Source of the DNA: Pseudomonas knackmussii B13
GTDB taxonomy: Bacteria > Pseudomonadota > Gammaproteobacteria > Pseudomonadales > Pseudomonadaceae
DNA length: 64,000 bases
Direction: 5' to 3'
Assembly: GCF_000689415.1 (NCBI RefSeq)
Contig: NZ_HG322950.1
Location: 1,929,501 to 1,993,500, forward strand
Shown here: in pieces, positions 7,971 to 15,971 of the stretch
How positions within the stretch are numbered: the stretch's first letter is position 1
Layout of the letters: each line of letters starts with the position of its first letter
The notes under the pieces: generated by a model
Databases searched by the model: none
Told to the model about the DNA's origin: nothing
Seen by the model: only the letters and a program-made list of their open reading frames with translations
Made by a program: the position numbers and the translations under genes

Positions 7971-8876
7971 TCAACCTCCTATGTGGCTGCCTTGCGAATA
8001 GGCCTGCCACAGATACACCGCGGCATAGGCGCGCCAGGGCCGCCAGTTTTCCGCGCGCTTCTGCAACTCGCGCGCGGTGATGCCACCTTCGCCCCAGACA
8101 GGCGACTTGAGCAGGCCCAGGTCCGCGGCGGGGAAGGCGTCGGCTTCGCCGAAGGCGCGCAAGGCTACGTACTCGGCGGTCCAGGGGCCAATGCCGGGGA
8201 GCTCGCAGAGGCGTTTCACCAAGACTTCCGCGCCATCCTCCACATGCAGCTCCAGCGCCCCTTCAGCTATCGCAGCGGCGAAGCGCTGCAGGGTGGCGAC
8301 GCGCTTGCCGGGCATGCCGATGCCGTCCAGGTTCGCCTCGGCGATGGCCCGCGGCGTCGGGAACAGCCGGTGCGGGCCGTCGGTTACGGCGTTTTCCAAG
8401 GGCTCGCCGAGACGTTGCACCAGGCGACCAACGATGGTCACGGCAGCTTTCACCGTGACCTGCTGGCCGACGATGGCGCGCACAGCCTGCTCGAACGGAT
8501 CGAAGGCGCAGGGCAGGCGCAGCCCCGGCCAGGCCACGAGCAGCGGTTGCAGCAGCGGATCGGCGCTCAGGCAGGCGGCGACGCCGTGCGGGTCGCTGTC
8601 CAGGTCGAACATCTTGCGCACCTTGGCTTCCAGCGGCTCGGCGTCAGCTTCGCCATTCAGGTGTAGCTCCAGGCGCAGGGCCGGCTGGTCGGCCAGCGGG
8701 CGGATGTCCATCCAGCCGCTGCGGCCATTCAGGCGCAGACTTCGTCGGTAGTGGGTGTCGCCCAGGCACTCGACGCCGACCAGGCGGCGCAGGGCGAAAT
8801 GGCCATGGAACTGCTGCCAGTCGAACGGCGGCTGGTAGGGCAGGTGGAAGACGAGGGGAGGGGATTGGCGGTTCAT
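7971..8876 (-). CDS. alkA: DNA-3-methyladenine glycosylase II
   Basis: Base-excision glycosylase of the HhH-GPD superfamily, about 301 residues, removing alkylated bases. The AlkA N-terminal domain spans roughly residues 1-110. The helix-hairpin-helix (LCELPGIGPWTAEYVALR) is followed by the catalytic aspartate in FPAADLGLLK; the usual motif has PxxDLG here, so the general base is present. The start at 8876 (MNRQSPP) is chosen; an in-frame ATG at 8888 is an alternative. Two bases separate its stop from the downstream ogt start, allowing for the ribosome-binding-site overlap. Confidence 0.93.
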   Translation of the reverse strand: MNRQSPPLVFHLPYQPPFDWQQFHGHFALRRLVGVECLGDTHYRRSLRLNGRSGWMDIRPLADQPALRLELHLNGEADAEPLEAKVRKMFDLDSDPHGVAACLSADPLLQPLLVAWPGLRLPCAFDPFEQAVRAIVGQQVTVKAAVTIVGRLVQRLGEPLENAVTDGPHRLFPTPRAIAEANLDGIGMPGKRVATLQRFAAAIAEGALELHVEDGAEVLVKRLCELPGIGPWTAEYVALRAFGEADAFPAADLGLLKSPVWGEGGITARELQKRAENWRPWRAYAAVYLWQAYSQGSHIGG

Positions 8877-9031
8877 GGCGCTGACCATAACCTGCCGCCG
8901 AGGCGCTGTCGTCCCGCTGTCGACTTTCAAATTTCGCGGGTTCGACCTGTCCTGCCCCGCACAGTAGAATGCGCGCCTTTCATGGCCGGCCTGTGGCCCG
9001 CTTCATCCACCCCTCATCGGGAGCCCGCCCC

Positions 9032-9892
9032 ATGCGCGAATACTTGGAAACCCTCTACGAAGGCTACGGCCAGCGTTTCAGCGTCGACCAGCTGCTGCAC
9101 GAGGTGCGCACCGAGCACCAGCACCTGGTGATCTTCGAGAATGCCCGCATGGGCCGGGTGATGGCGCTGGACGGTGTCATCCAGACCACCGAGGCCGACG
9201 AGTTCATCTACCACGAGATGCTCACCCACGTGCCGATCCTCGCCCACGGCGCCGCCAAGCGCGTACTGATCATCGGCGGCGGCGACGGCGGCATGCTGCG
9301 CGAAGTGAGCAAGCACGCCAGCGTCGAGCACATCACCATGGTCGAGATCGACGGCACCGTGGTCGACATGTGCAAGGAATTCCTGCCGCGCCACTCCAAC
9401 GGCGCCTTCGACGATGCGCGCCTGAACCTGGTGATCGACGACGGCATGCGGTTCGTCGCCACCACCCAGGACAAGTTCGACGTGATCATCTCCGACTCCA
9501 CCGACCCGATCGGCCCGGGCGAGGTGCTGTTCTCGGAGAACTTCTACCAGGCCTGCCACCGTTGCCTGAACCCGGGCGGCGTGCTGGTGACCCAGAACGG
9601 CACCCCGTTCATGCAGCTGGATACCGTGCGCAACACCGCCGGGCGGATGAACGGCCTGTTCGCCGACTGGCACTTCTACCAGGCGGCCGTGCCGACCTAC
9701 ATCGGCGGCAGCATGACCTTCGCCTGGGGCGCCACCGATCCGGCACTGCGCCGCGTGTCGCTGGAAACCCTGCGCCAACGCTTCGCCGCCAGCGGCATCG
9801 CCACCCGCTACTACAACCCGGAAATCCACCTGGGTGCCTTCGCCCTGCCGCAGTACGTGCTCCAGGCCATCGGCAAGCCGGGCAACGACTGA
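9032..9892 (+). CDS. speE: Spermidine synthase (polyamine aminopropyltransferase)
   Basis: Transfers an aminopropyl group from decarboxylated SAM to putrescine, releasing methylthioadenosine. 286 residues. The Rossmann motif GGGDGGMLREV (near residue 80), the acidic VEID that binds the nucleoside, and the catalytic DSTDPIGPGE loop are all intact. The ATG at 9032 begins the conserved MREYLETLYEGYGQRF and is preceded by GGGAG. The methylthioadenosine made by this enzyme enters the salvage pathway encoded 2-5 kb upstream. A C13/G-rich hairpin region follows the stop. Confidence 0.97.
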   Translation: MREYLETLYEGYGQRFSVDQLLHEVRTEHQHLVIFENARMGRVMALDGVIQTTEADEFIYHEMLTHVPILAHGAAKRVLIIGGGDGGMLREVSKHASVEHITMVEIDGTVVDMCKEFLPRHSNGAFDDARLNLVIDDGMRFVATTQDKFDVIISDSTDPIGPGEVLFSENFYQACHRCLNPGGVLVTQNGTPFMQLDTVRNTAGRMNGLFADWHFYQAAVPTYIGGSMTFAWGATDPALRRVSLETLRQRFAASGIATRYYNPEIHLGAFALPQYVLQAIGKPGND

Positions 9893-9937
9893 CCGGCGGG
9901 GGCCCCCCCCCCCCCGGCGGGGGCATGACTCTTTTTT
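9893..9937 (+). terminator. Terminator-like GC tract with a 13-C homopolymer after speE
   Basis: Right after the speE stop the sequence reads CCGGCGGGGG, then 13 C (9903-9915), GGC and GGGGG, then T6 at 9932-9937. CCCCC-GGC-GGGGG can form a short very stable stem ahead of the T run. The homopolymer length could vary by slippage or be a sequencing artefact. Confidence 0.5.
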
Positions 9938-10005
9938 CACCCGCATCGGGCATAATCCGGCGGTTGCGCCGGGGCGTATCATCCGGATACGAATGCAGCC
10001 GGGCA

Positions 10006-10039
10006 TTTAAGGTTCGGCTAAGCGTGGTCCGCATAGAAT
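10006..10039 (+). promoter_or_regulatory. Candidate promoter with PmrA/PhoP-like half-sites upstream of the LTA-synthase-like gene
   Basis: TTTAAG (10006-10011), five bases, then GCTAAG (10017-10022), then 11 bases to TAGAAT (10034-10039), a good -10 hexamer. The repeat resembles the PmrA box (CTTAAG-N5-CTTAAG) in type and in position over the -35 region. The second half-site has two mismatches. The rest of the 288-base gap (9893-10180) shows no other feature. Confidence 0.35.
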
Positions 10040-10180
10040 GCGCCGCCGGATTTCGCCTGCCGCTCGGCCTGGGTCGAGCGCACGCCCGGTACCCTTGCGC
10101 TGCGCATGCAGCCTTGCACCTCGCCCGCTGACGGGCGGCACACGCTCGATATCGAACGTTCAAGAACACGGAACCTGACC

Positions 10181-12256
10181 ATGGGCCAATCGGAAGTCCT
10201 GAATACACGCCAGCGCGCCGGCAACCTGACCCGCGCGACCGTATCCAGCCACCTGGGATTCATCCTGCTCAGCACCCTGGCGCTGATGCTGATGTTCTCC
10301 CTGCTGCGCCTGGCGCTGTTCATCTATAACCGCGAGCTGATCGGCAGCACCCCGGCGAGCACCTTCTTCGAGGCGTTCTTCAACGGCATGCGCTTCGACA
10401 TCCGCGCCGTGGTCTTCGCACTGGTTCCGCTGGTGTTCGCCCTGCTCAGCGCCAGCGCCATGCGCTGGCGCACCCTGTGGCGCATCTGGCTGACCTGCTT
10501 CGCCAGCCTGACGCTGTTCCTGGGCGTGCTCGAACTGGACTTCTACCGCGAGTTCCACCAGCGCCTGAACAGCCTGGTGTTCCAGTACATGTCCGAAGAC
10601 CCGAAGACCGTGATCAGCATGGTCTGGTACGGCTACCCGGTTGTCCGCTACCTGCTGGCCTGGGCCTTCGCCACCTGGCTGCTGTACCTGGTGTTCAGGG
10701 GTATCGACCGCGCGACTCGGCCGAGCGCCACCGGCGCGCCTATCGCCGCCTGGTACCTGCGCGTACCGGTGCTGCTGCTGGTCGTCGCACTCTGCGTCCT
10801 GGCCTCGCGCGGCACCCTGCGTCAGGGCCCGCCGCTGCGCTGGGGTGATGCGTTCACCACTGACTCGATGTTCGCCAACCAGCTCGGCCTGAACGGCTCG
10901 CTGACCCTGCTCAAGGCCTTCGAAAGCCGCATGGACGACGACCGCGACCGCATCTGGAAGCCGACCATGCCGGACGACCAGGCCCGCGACACCGTGCGCA
11001 AGATGCTGGTCCTGCCGGACGAGCAACTGGTGGATACCGACAAGGCCGCCGTCCGCCGCGACTACACCCCGCCGGCCAGCGGCACGCTGCCGGTGAAGAA
11101 CGTGGTGGTGATCCTCATGGAGAGCTTCGCCGGCCACTACGTCGGCGCGCTGGGCGCCAAGGGCGACATCACGCCGAACTTCGACAAACTGTCCAAGGAA
11201 GGCCTGCTGTTCACCCGCTTCTTCTCCAACGGCACCCACACCCACCAGGGGATGTTCGCCACCATGGCCTGCTTCCCCAACCTGCCGGGCTTCGAGTACC
11301 TGATGCAAACGCCCGAGGGCGGCCACAAGTTCTCCGGCCTGCCGCAGCTGCTCAGCGCCCGTCAGTTCAATGACGTCTACGTCTACAACGGTGATTTCGC
11401 CTGGGACAACCAGTCGGGCTTCTTCGCCAACCAGGGCATGACCACCTTCATCGGCCGTAACGACTTCGTGAACCCGGTGTTCTCCGACCCGACCTGGGGT
11501 GTGTCCGACCAGGACATGTTCGCCCGCGGCAACGAGGAGCTGGACAAGCTGGCGGGCGAGGGCAAGCCGTTCTATGCCCTGCTGCAGACCCTGTCCAACC
11601 ACGTGCCCTACGCACTGCCGAAGGACCTGCCAGTGCAGCCGGTGAAGGGCTACGGCTCGCTGGACGACCACCTCACCGCGATGCGCTATTCCGACTGGGC
11701 GCTGGGCCAGTTCTTCGAGAAGGCCAAGAAGTCGCCGTACTACAAGGACACCATCTTCGTAGTGGTGGGTGACCACGGCTTCGGCTCGCCCGAGCAGCTG
11801 ACCGAGATGGACCTGTTCCGCTTCAACGTGCCTTTCCTGATCATCGCCCCAGGCGTCCAGGAGAAGTTCGGCGCCACCCGCGACACCGTCGGCACCCAGA
11901 TCGACATCGTGCCGACCATCATGGGCCGCCTGGGCGGCGAAACCCGCCAGCAGTGCTGGGGCCGCGACCTGCTCAACCTGCCGGCCGGCGACCAGGGCTT
12001 CGGCGTGATCAAGCCGTCCGGTAACGAGCCCGTGGTGGCCATCCTCAACGGCGGCCGCATCCTGATCAAACCGAAGGAAGGCGACATCCGCGTCTACGAC
12101 TACCAGGTCGGCGCCAACCCGCAGATCAAGCGGGTGGACGACGCGCCGGACCGTCCGGAGCTGCTGCACCGCCTGGACTCGTTCATCCAGACGGCGACCA
12201 AGAGCCTGCTGGACAACACCGGTGGTGTGGTGGACAGCAAACCGGCCAAGAACTGA
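10181..12256 (+). CDS. LTA synthase-family membrane phosphotransferase (PA1689-like)
   Basis: Inner-membrane protein of 691 residues: five N-terminal membrane helices (about residues 23-45, 70-92, 100-120, 148-168, 195-213) and a periplasmic alkaline-phosphatase/sulfatase-fold domain. The domain carries the metal ligands and nucleophile expected of LtaS-type enzymes: MESF near residue 312, the Thr nucleophile region SNGTHTHQG near 355, and VVGDHGFGSP near 530 with Asp and His ligands. In Gram-negatives such enzymes add phosphoglycerol or phosphoethanolamine to periplasmic glycans or lipids; the exact acceptor here is unknown. ATG at 10181 chosen (MGQSEVLN). A strong terminator follows. Confidence 0.9.
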   Translation: MGQSEVLNTRQRAGNLTRATVSSHLGFILLSTLALMLMFSLLRLALFIYNRELIGSTPASTFFEAFFNGMRFDIRAVVFALVPLVFALLSASAMRWRTLWRIWLTCFASLTLFLGVLELDFYREFHQRLNSLVFQYMSEDPKTVISMVWYGYPVVRYLLAWAFATWLLYLVFRGIDRATRPSATGAPIAAWYLRVPVLLLVVALCVLASRGTLRQGPPLRWGDAFTTDSMFANQLGLNGSLTLLKAFESRMDDDRDRIWKPTMPDDQARDTVRKMLVLPDEQLVDTDKAAVRRDYTPPASGTLPVKNVVVILMESFAGHYVGALGAKGDITPNFDKLSKEGLLFTRFFSNGTHTHQGMFATMACFPNLPGFEYLMQTPEGGHKFSGLPQLLSARQFNDVYVYNGDFAWDNQSGFFANQGMTTFIGRNDFVNPVFSDPTWGVSDQDMFARGNEELDKLAGEGKPFYALLQTLSNHVPYALPKDLPVQPVKGYGSLDDHLTAMRYSDWALGQFFEKAKKSPYYKDTIFVVVGDHGFGSPEQLTEMDLFRFNVPFLIIAPGVQEKFGATRDTVGTQIDIVPTIMGRLGGETRQQCWGRDLLNLPAGDQGFGVIKPSGNEPVVAILNGGRILIKPKEGDIRVYDYQVGANPQIKRVDDAPDRPELLHRLDSFIQTATKSLLDNTGGVVDSKPAKN

Positions 12257-12272
12257 CCGGACCGTGTCACTG

Positions 12273-12300
12273 AAAAAGGGGCCCTCGTGGCCCCTTTTTC
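12273..12300 (+). terminator. Intrinsic terminator after the LTA-synthase-like gene
   Basis: GAAAAAGGGGCC, loop CTCGT, GGCCCCTTTTTC: a perfect stem flanked by A5 and T5, able to work on both strands. It closes the left block that is collinear with PAO1. Confidence 0.93.
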
Positions 12301-12466
12301 ATTGCATCGGGTGCGGTGTTTCGAGCGCGAGGCTTGCGGCGTCATGCCACGCGCTAACCGCCGGCTCGCGGTTATAAAGTAAGACCATAAAGGTATAAGC
12401 GGTTATAAGAAAAGCCGCTATGCTGCGCGCCGGTTCATCTAGGCCGTGTTCGGCCTTCAGGAAGTG

Positions 12467-13255
12467 ATGATGGAAGTGGGTGTATTCGGTTTCGTGGTCG
12501 CAGGCCTGGTGGTCGGCTTCATCGTCGGCATGACCGGCGTGGGCGGCGGCTCGCTGATGACCCCCATCCTGCTGTGGTTCGGGATCAACCCCGCCGCGGC
12601 CGTGGGCACCGATCTGCTGTACGCCGCCGTCACCAAGTCCGGTGGCGTGCTGGTGCATGGCCGGCAGAAGAACATCGACTGGCGCATCACCGGCTGGCTG
12701 ACCCTGGGCAGCGTCCCGGCGGCGGCGCTGACCCTGCTGTTCCTGCACAGCCTCGGCTCGAACCTCGAAGCACTCAACGCGCTGATCAAGCACGCGCTGG
12801 GCTTCGTCCTGCTGCTCACTGCGCTGGCCGTGCTGTTCAAACATAAGCTGCTGGCCTTCGCTCATCGTCACGCCGGCGATCACTACCACCTCAAGGGCAG
12901 CAGCCTGAACAGCCTGACCGTGCTGACTGGCGTAGCGCTCGGCAGCATGGTGGCGCTGACCTCCATCGGCGCCGGCGCCCTGGGCACCGTGGCGTTGTTC
13001 GTGCTCTATCCGTTCCTCGCTACCCGCCGCCTGGTGGGCACCGAGATCGCCCACGCGGTCCCGCTGACCCTGGTCGCCGGCCTCGGCCACGCCAGCATGG
13101 GCAACATGGACTGGCACCTGCTCGGTTACCTGCTGTGCGGTTCGCTGCCGGGCATCTACCTGGGCAGCCATCTCTCCGGCCGCATCCCCGATGGCGTGCT
13201 GCGCCCGTGCCTGGCGGTGATGCTGTTCAGCATCGGCTACAAGCTGGTGTTCTGA
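12467..13255 (+). CDS. TauE/SafE (TSUP) family membrane transporter
   Basis: About 262 residues with eight hydrophobic segments. The TSUP signature GMTGVGGGSLMTPIL lies in the first helix pair and is repeated in degenerate form in the second half (VALTSIGAGALGTVALF), the internal duplication typical of the family. Members move sulfite, sulfonates or other small anions. Two adjacent ATGs (12467, 12470) follow AGGAAG. No operon partners: a terminator precedes it and REP repeats follow. In PAO1, as I recall, the type III secretion genes occupy this position. Confidence 0.9.
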   Translation: MMEVGVFGFVVAGLVVGFIVGMTGVGGGSLMTPILLWFGINPAAAVGTDLLYAAVTKSGGVLVHGRQKNIDWRITGWLTLGSVPAAALTLLFLHSLGSNLEALNALIKHALGFVLLLTALAVLFKHKLLAFAHRHAGDHYHLKGSSLNSLTVLTGVALGSMVALTSIGAGALGTVALFVLYPFLATRRLVGTEIAHAVPLTLVAGLGHASMGNMDWHLLGYLLCGSLPGIYLGSHLSGRIPDGVLRPCLAVMLFSIGYKLVF

Positions 13256-13515
13256 TCCCCGCCGGGTGATCCGCTCCTGGACCTGTAGGAGCGGATTCAT
13301 CCGCGAAACTTCCCGCACGCTTTATCCCAGTAGGAGCGAGCTTGCTCGCGATTCGCGGACAAGGTCCGCTCCTACATTCACGCGCCGCGTCCCCCTTCAC
13401 GTCTTCCCCGCGAACGCGGGGATCCAGCGTCTCGTTTCGGCGTGCACGAATGTTTCTCTGGAAGACTTCAAAGCGAGAGTCAGAGCCGCAGTGCAGCTCT
13501 TGTAGGGCAATGAAA
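13256..13515. repeat. REP cluster and palindromic repeat left of the IS element
   Basis: No gene here. A single REP (13282-13308) is followed by a facing REP pair (13328-13376, GTAGGAGCGAGCTTGCTCGCG and GGTCCGCTCCTACA). A different palindrome, CCCGCGAACGCGGG within 13404-13427, ends in GATCCAG and also occurs near 35951. The last 80 bases before the IS show nothing recognisable. Confidence 0.8.
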
Positions 13516-13587
13516 TGGACTCCTCCCTCCTACGGCGTCAAGCGCCAGACTGATGGTGTAGCCACAAGTCCCGGAGGGGGAGTCAGC

Positions 13588-14604
13588 ATGAACATTAGTC
13601 GCGTTGGTCTGGATCTGGCAAAGCAGGTATTTCAGGTGCACGGCGTCGATAGCCACGAGCGCGTGGTGTGCCGGCGGCAGCTCAAGCGGGCGCAGATGCT
13701 GGATTTCTTTCGCCAGCTGGCACCCTGCCTGGTGGCGATGGAGGCCTGCGGCAGTGCGCACTATTGGGCGCGAGAGCTGCAGGGGCTGGGGCACGAGGTC
13801 CGCTTGATTGCACCGCAGTTCGTCAAACCTTACGTCAAGGGTGACAAACACGATGCCCACGATGCCGAAGCGATCTGCGAGGCGGCCAGCCGTCCGAGCA
13901 TGCGCTTTGTGCCGGTGAAGAGTGCGCAGCAGCAGGCCGGGCAGTCCGTGCATCGCATTCGCAGCCGTCTGGTCCGGGCCCGTACGGCACTGTGCAACGA
14001 AATTCGCGGCTTGCTCGGCGAATTCGGCCTGGTCGCCAGCCGACGCGGGCGCGCGGCGACGGTCGAACTGCTCGAGACGGTCACCGCTGCCGAGCCGGTG
14101 CCCTTGCCGGCGCCGATGGGCGAGTTGTTGAGCGGCTTGAAAGAGGAGTTGCAGGCGCTGGATGCCCGCATCGAGCGACTGGAGCGAGTGATCAAGCGCA
14201 GTGCGCGCGAGGATGCGCGCATCCAGCGCCTGCTGGCCGTGGAAGGCATCGGCCCGCTCACCGCCAGCGCGGTGGTGGCAGCGGTCGGCGATGCCCGGCA
14301 ATTCCGCACGGCGCGTCAGTTCGCGGCCTGGCTGGGCCTGGTGCCACGGCAACACTCCACGGGCGGGCAGCAGCGCCTGGGCGGGATCACCAAGCGTGGC
14401 GATACCTACCTGCGCACCCTGTTCACCCATGGCTCCCGCTCGGTCGTACGCTGTTGCGCCAACAAGACCGATGCTCGCAGTCGCTGGCTGCAAGGCCTGT
14501 TGCAACGATGCAATGCCAACGCCGTCGCCGTTGCCCTGGCCAACAAGAATGCCCGGATCGTCTGGGCCCTGCTCAGTCGGGAAACCACCTACCAACCCGC
14601 CTGA
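13588..14604 (+). CDS. IS110-family (IS1111 group) transposase
   Basis: RuvC-like recombinase of 338 residues. The DEDD catalytic set is visible: D9 in GLDLAKQVF, E in VAMEACGSAHYW near residue 53, and the two Asp of DKHDAHDAEAI near residue 95. The C-terminal transposase domain contains VEGIGPLTASAV and the serine region PRQHSTGGQQRLGGITKRGD. The ATG at 13588 has a GGAGGGGGAG ribosome-binding region. The frame extends upstream without a better start. The protein is complete, so the element may be active. Confidence 0.95.
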   Translation: MNISRVGLDLAKQVFQVHGVDSHERVVCRRQLKRAQMLDFFRQLAPCLVAMEACGSAHYWARELQGLGHEVRLIAPQFVKPYVKGDKHDAHDAEAICEAASRPSMRFVPVKSAQQQAGQSVHRIRSRLVRARTALCNEIRGLLGEFGLVASRRGRAATVELLETVTAAEPVPLPAPMGELLSGLKEELQALDARIERLERVIKRSAREDARIQRLLAVEGIGPLTASAVVAAVGDARQFRTARQFAAWLGLVPRQHSTGGQQRLGGITKRGDTYLRTLFTHGSRSVVRCCANKTDARSRWLQGLLQRCNANAVAVALANKNARIVWALLSRETTYQPA

Positions 14605-14866
14605 GCGTTACCGGCAACACCGCTGTAGAAACGCTCCACCACGATTGCACAGTGAATGGCATTGATGACGAACCGGTCGAACCGGCCTGTATGAAACCTG
14701 GGTTATCCGCGGGCTCCCTGCTGCCGTGAAGCAAAGCCGTTAGGGCGATCAGACATACAGGCGCGCATTTCATCAGGGCTCGGGAGCTGCCACACCGCTC
14801 CATGAAGCCGGATATACGGACGCAGTCGTACCTAGGTTCGAAATCCCCGCCAAACACTGGCAAACC
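14605..14866 (+). ncRNA. Predicted bridge-RNA region of the IS1111-type element
   Basis: Non-coding 262 bases between the transposase stop and the right inverted repeat. IS110-family recombinases use a structured bridge RNA encoded in a non-coding end, and the IS1111 subgroup carries it downstream of the transposase. The assignment rests on position and length; I did not fold it or identify the guide loops. Confidence 0.5.
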
Positions 14867-14878
14867 GGGAGGAGTCCA

Positions 14879-15087
14879 TATACGAATAACCCCGAGGGGG
14901 TTATCCGCCGTTTTCGTGCGGGGCGGCGGCGCATGACCGCGAACGGTTATGCGCCCAACAAGGTGATTCCCCTTCGGACCAGCGCAAGCGTGGAGCCGCG
15001 TCCCGTGCTCGCGGGGATGAGGGGATGGTGTAGGAGCGGCCCGTGGTCGCGAATCGCGGGCATGGCCCGCTCCTACGGGGCGTGGCG
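14879..15087. repeat. Hairpins and REP pair right of the IS element
   Basis: No gene. ATAACCCC-GAG-GGGGTTAT (14886-14904) is a perfect 8-bp stem. GGCGCATGACCG (14928-14939) pairs with CGGTTATGCGCC (14944-14955) around a CGAA loop with one mismatch. A facing REP pair occupies 15028-15080 (GTAGGAGCGGCCC and GCCCGCTCCTAC). Confidence 0.75.
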
Positions 15088-15831
15088 TCAGAACTGCTTT
15101 GTCGCCCGCGCCACCACGGTGGCCGTGCAGATGTCCTTGAAGCCCTGCCAGTTGTAGCACTCGTTCTGCGAGAGATCGGTGTCGATGTAGCTCAGCGACC
15201 AGTCGATGCCCGCGAAGTCACGATCCAGGCGTGCTTCCCATTCCTGGTAGGTATGGCGGGTGTCGCCGTTGCCGGCGACGTACAGCGGGTCCTTGGCGTC
15301 GTTGCGGCCCAGGCGCAGCTTGGCGCGGAATTCGGCCGGCAGGTCGAAGCCGTAGCCGACGTAGCTGTAGAGGTTGCTCTGGTTGCGCCCGAAGTAGGTC
15401 GGCATGTCGTCGGAGTAATACGCCGCCACTTCGAAGCCGTAGGCATTGAGGATGGCGTAGACCTCGCTTTGGTCGAACTGCGACTCCTTCGGATAGCGGT
15501 ATTGGATGTAGCCAAGGTCCAGGCCGACGTCCTCGGTGGCCTGCCAATACCAGCCGGCGTAGTAGTCCAGCTCCTGGCGGGTCTTGGTGTCGTAGCCGAA
15601 GTCGACGTTGGAGCTCCACACGCCCAGGTACAAACCGCTGCTGTGCTGCAGGGTGGCGCCGGCCTGGATCGCCGGGTCGTTCTGGGTCTGGGAGATGCCG
15701 CGGCTGCGGTAGTCGCTGGCGAGGGTCGTTTCGATCTGGAGCGCGAGGTCGGGGGTGAGCTCGACAGCGTGTGTGCTGGCGAAAGGCGTGCCGAGGAGCA
15801 GCGCGCCGAAGATCAGAGCGTTGTGTTTCAT
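15088..15831 (-). CDS. TorF-family putative outer-membrane porin
   Basis: 247 residues with a signal peptide (MKHNALIFGALLLGTPFASTHA) and a beta-barrel-like body of alternating polar and aromatic residues. It begins LASDYRSRGISQTQNDPAIQAG and includes LYLGVWSSNVDFG, both typical of the TIGR02001/TorF family, and ends in a C-terminal aromatic (KQF). It probably forms a small outer-membrane channel. It lies 140 bases downstream of the periplasmic amidohydrolase gene on the same strand, separated by a terminator hairpin, so it probably has its own promoter or partial read-through. Confidence 0.85.
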   Translation of the reverse strand: MKHNALIFGALLLGTPFASTHAVELTPDLALQIETTLASDYRSRGISQTQNDPAIQAGATLQHSSGLYLGVWSSNVDFGYDTKTRQELDYYAGWYWQATEDVGLDLGYIQYRYPKESQFDQSEVYAILNAYGFEVAAYYSDDMPTYFGRNQSNLYSYVGYGFDLPAEFRAKLRLGRNDAKDPLYVAGNGDTRHTYQEWEARLDRDFAGIDWSLSYIDTDLSQNECYNWQGFKDICTATVVARATKQF

Positions 15832-15926
15832 GGACTTACCCGTTGTTGTGGTTGTAGTGGGCAGGGAAAAAGCCCGCACAGCCCCCTCCGGCCGGCGAAC
15901 CGGGAAGCGAGAAGGAGAGGGCGGCG

Positions 15927-15954
15927 GGAAAAGCCCGGGCCTTCAACGGCCCGG
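15927..15954 (-). terminator. Intrinsic terminator of the amidohydrolase gene
   Basis: On the minus strand CCGGGCC, loop GTTGAA, GGCCCGG is followed by GCTTTT. It sits 18 bases after the amidohydrolase stop and before the porin start. Confidence 0.75.
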
Positions 15955-15971
15955 AACTGGAGCGTCGGGAA

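Larger units (their letters stand above)
13516..14878 (+). mobile_element. IS110-family element, IS1111 type, with 12-bp subterminal inverted repeats
   Basis: TGGACTCCTCCC (13516-13527) and GGGAGGAGTCCA (14867-14878) are perfect inverted repeats flanking one transposase gene. Subterminal inverted repeats and a long non-coding 3' end (about 260 bases after the transposase stop) are hallmarks of the IS1111 subgroup, whose true tips lie a few bases outside the repeats. No target duplication is expected. In this subgroup the bridge RNA is known to be encoded in the 3' non-coding end, here within about 14605-14866. Confidence 0.85.
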
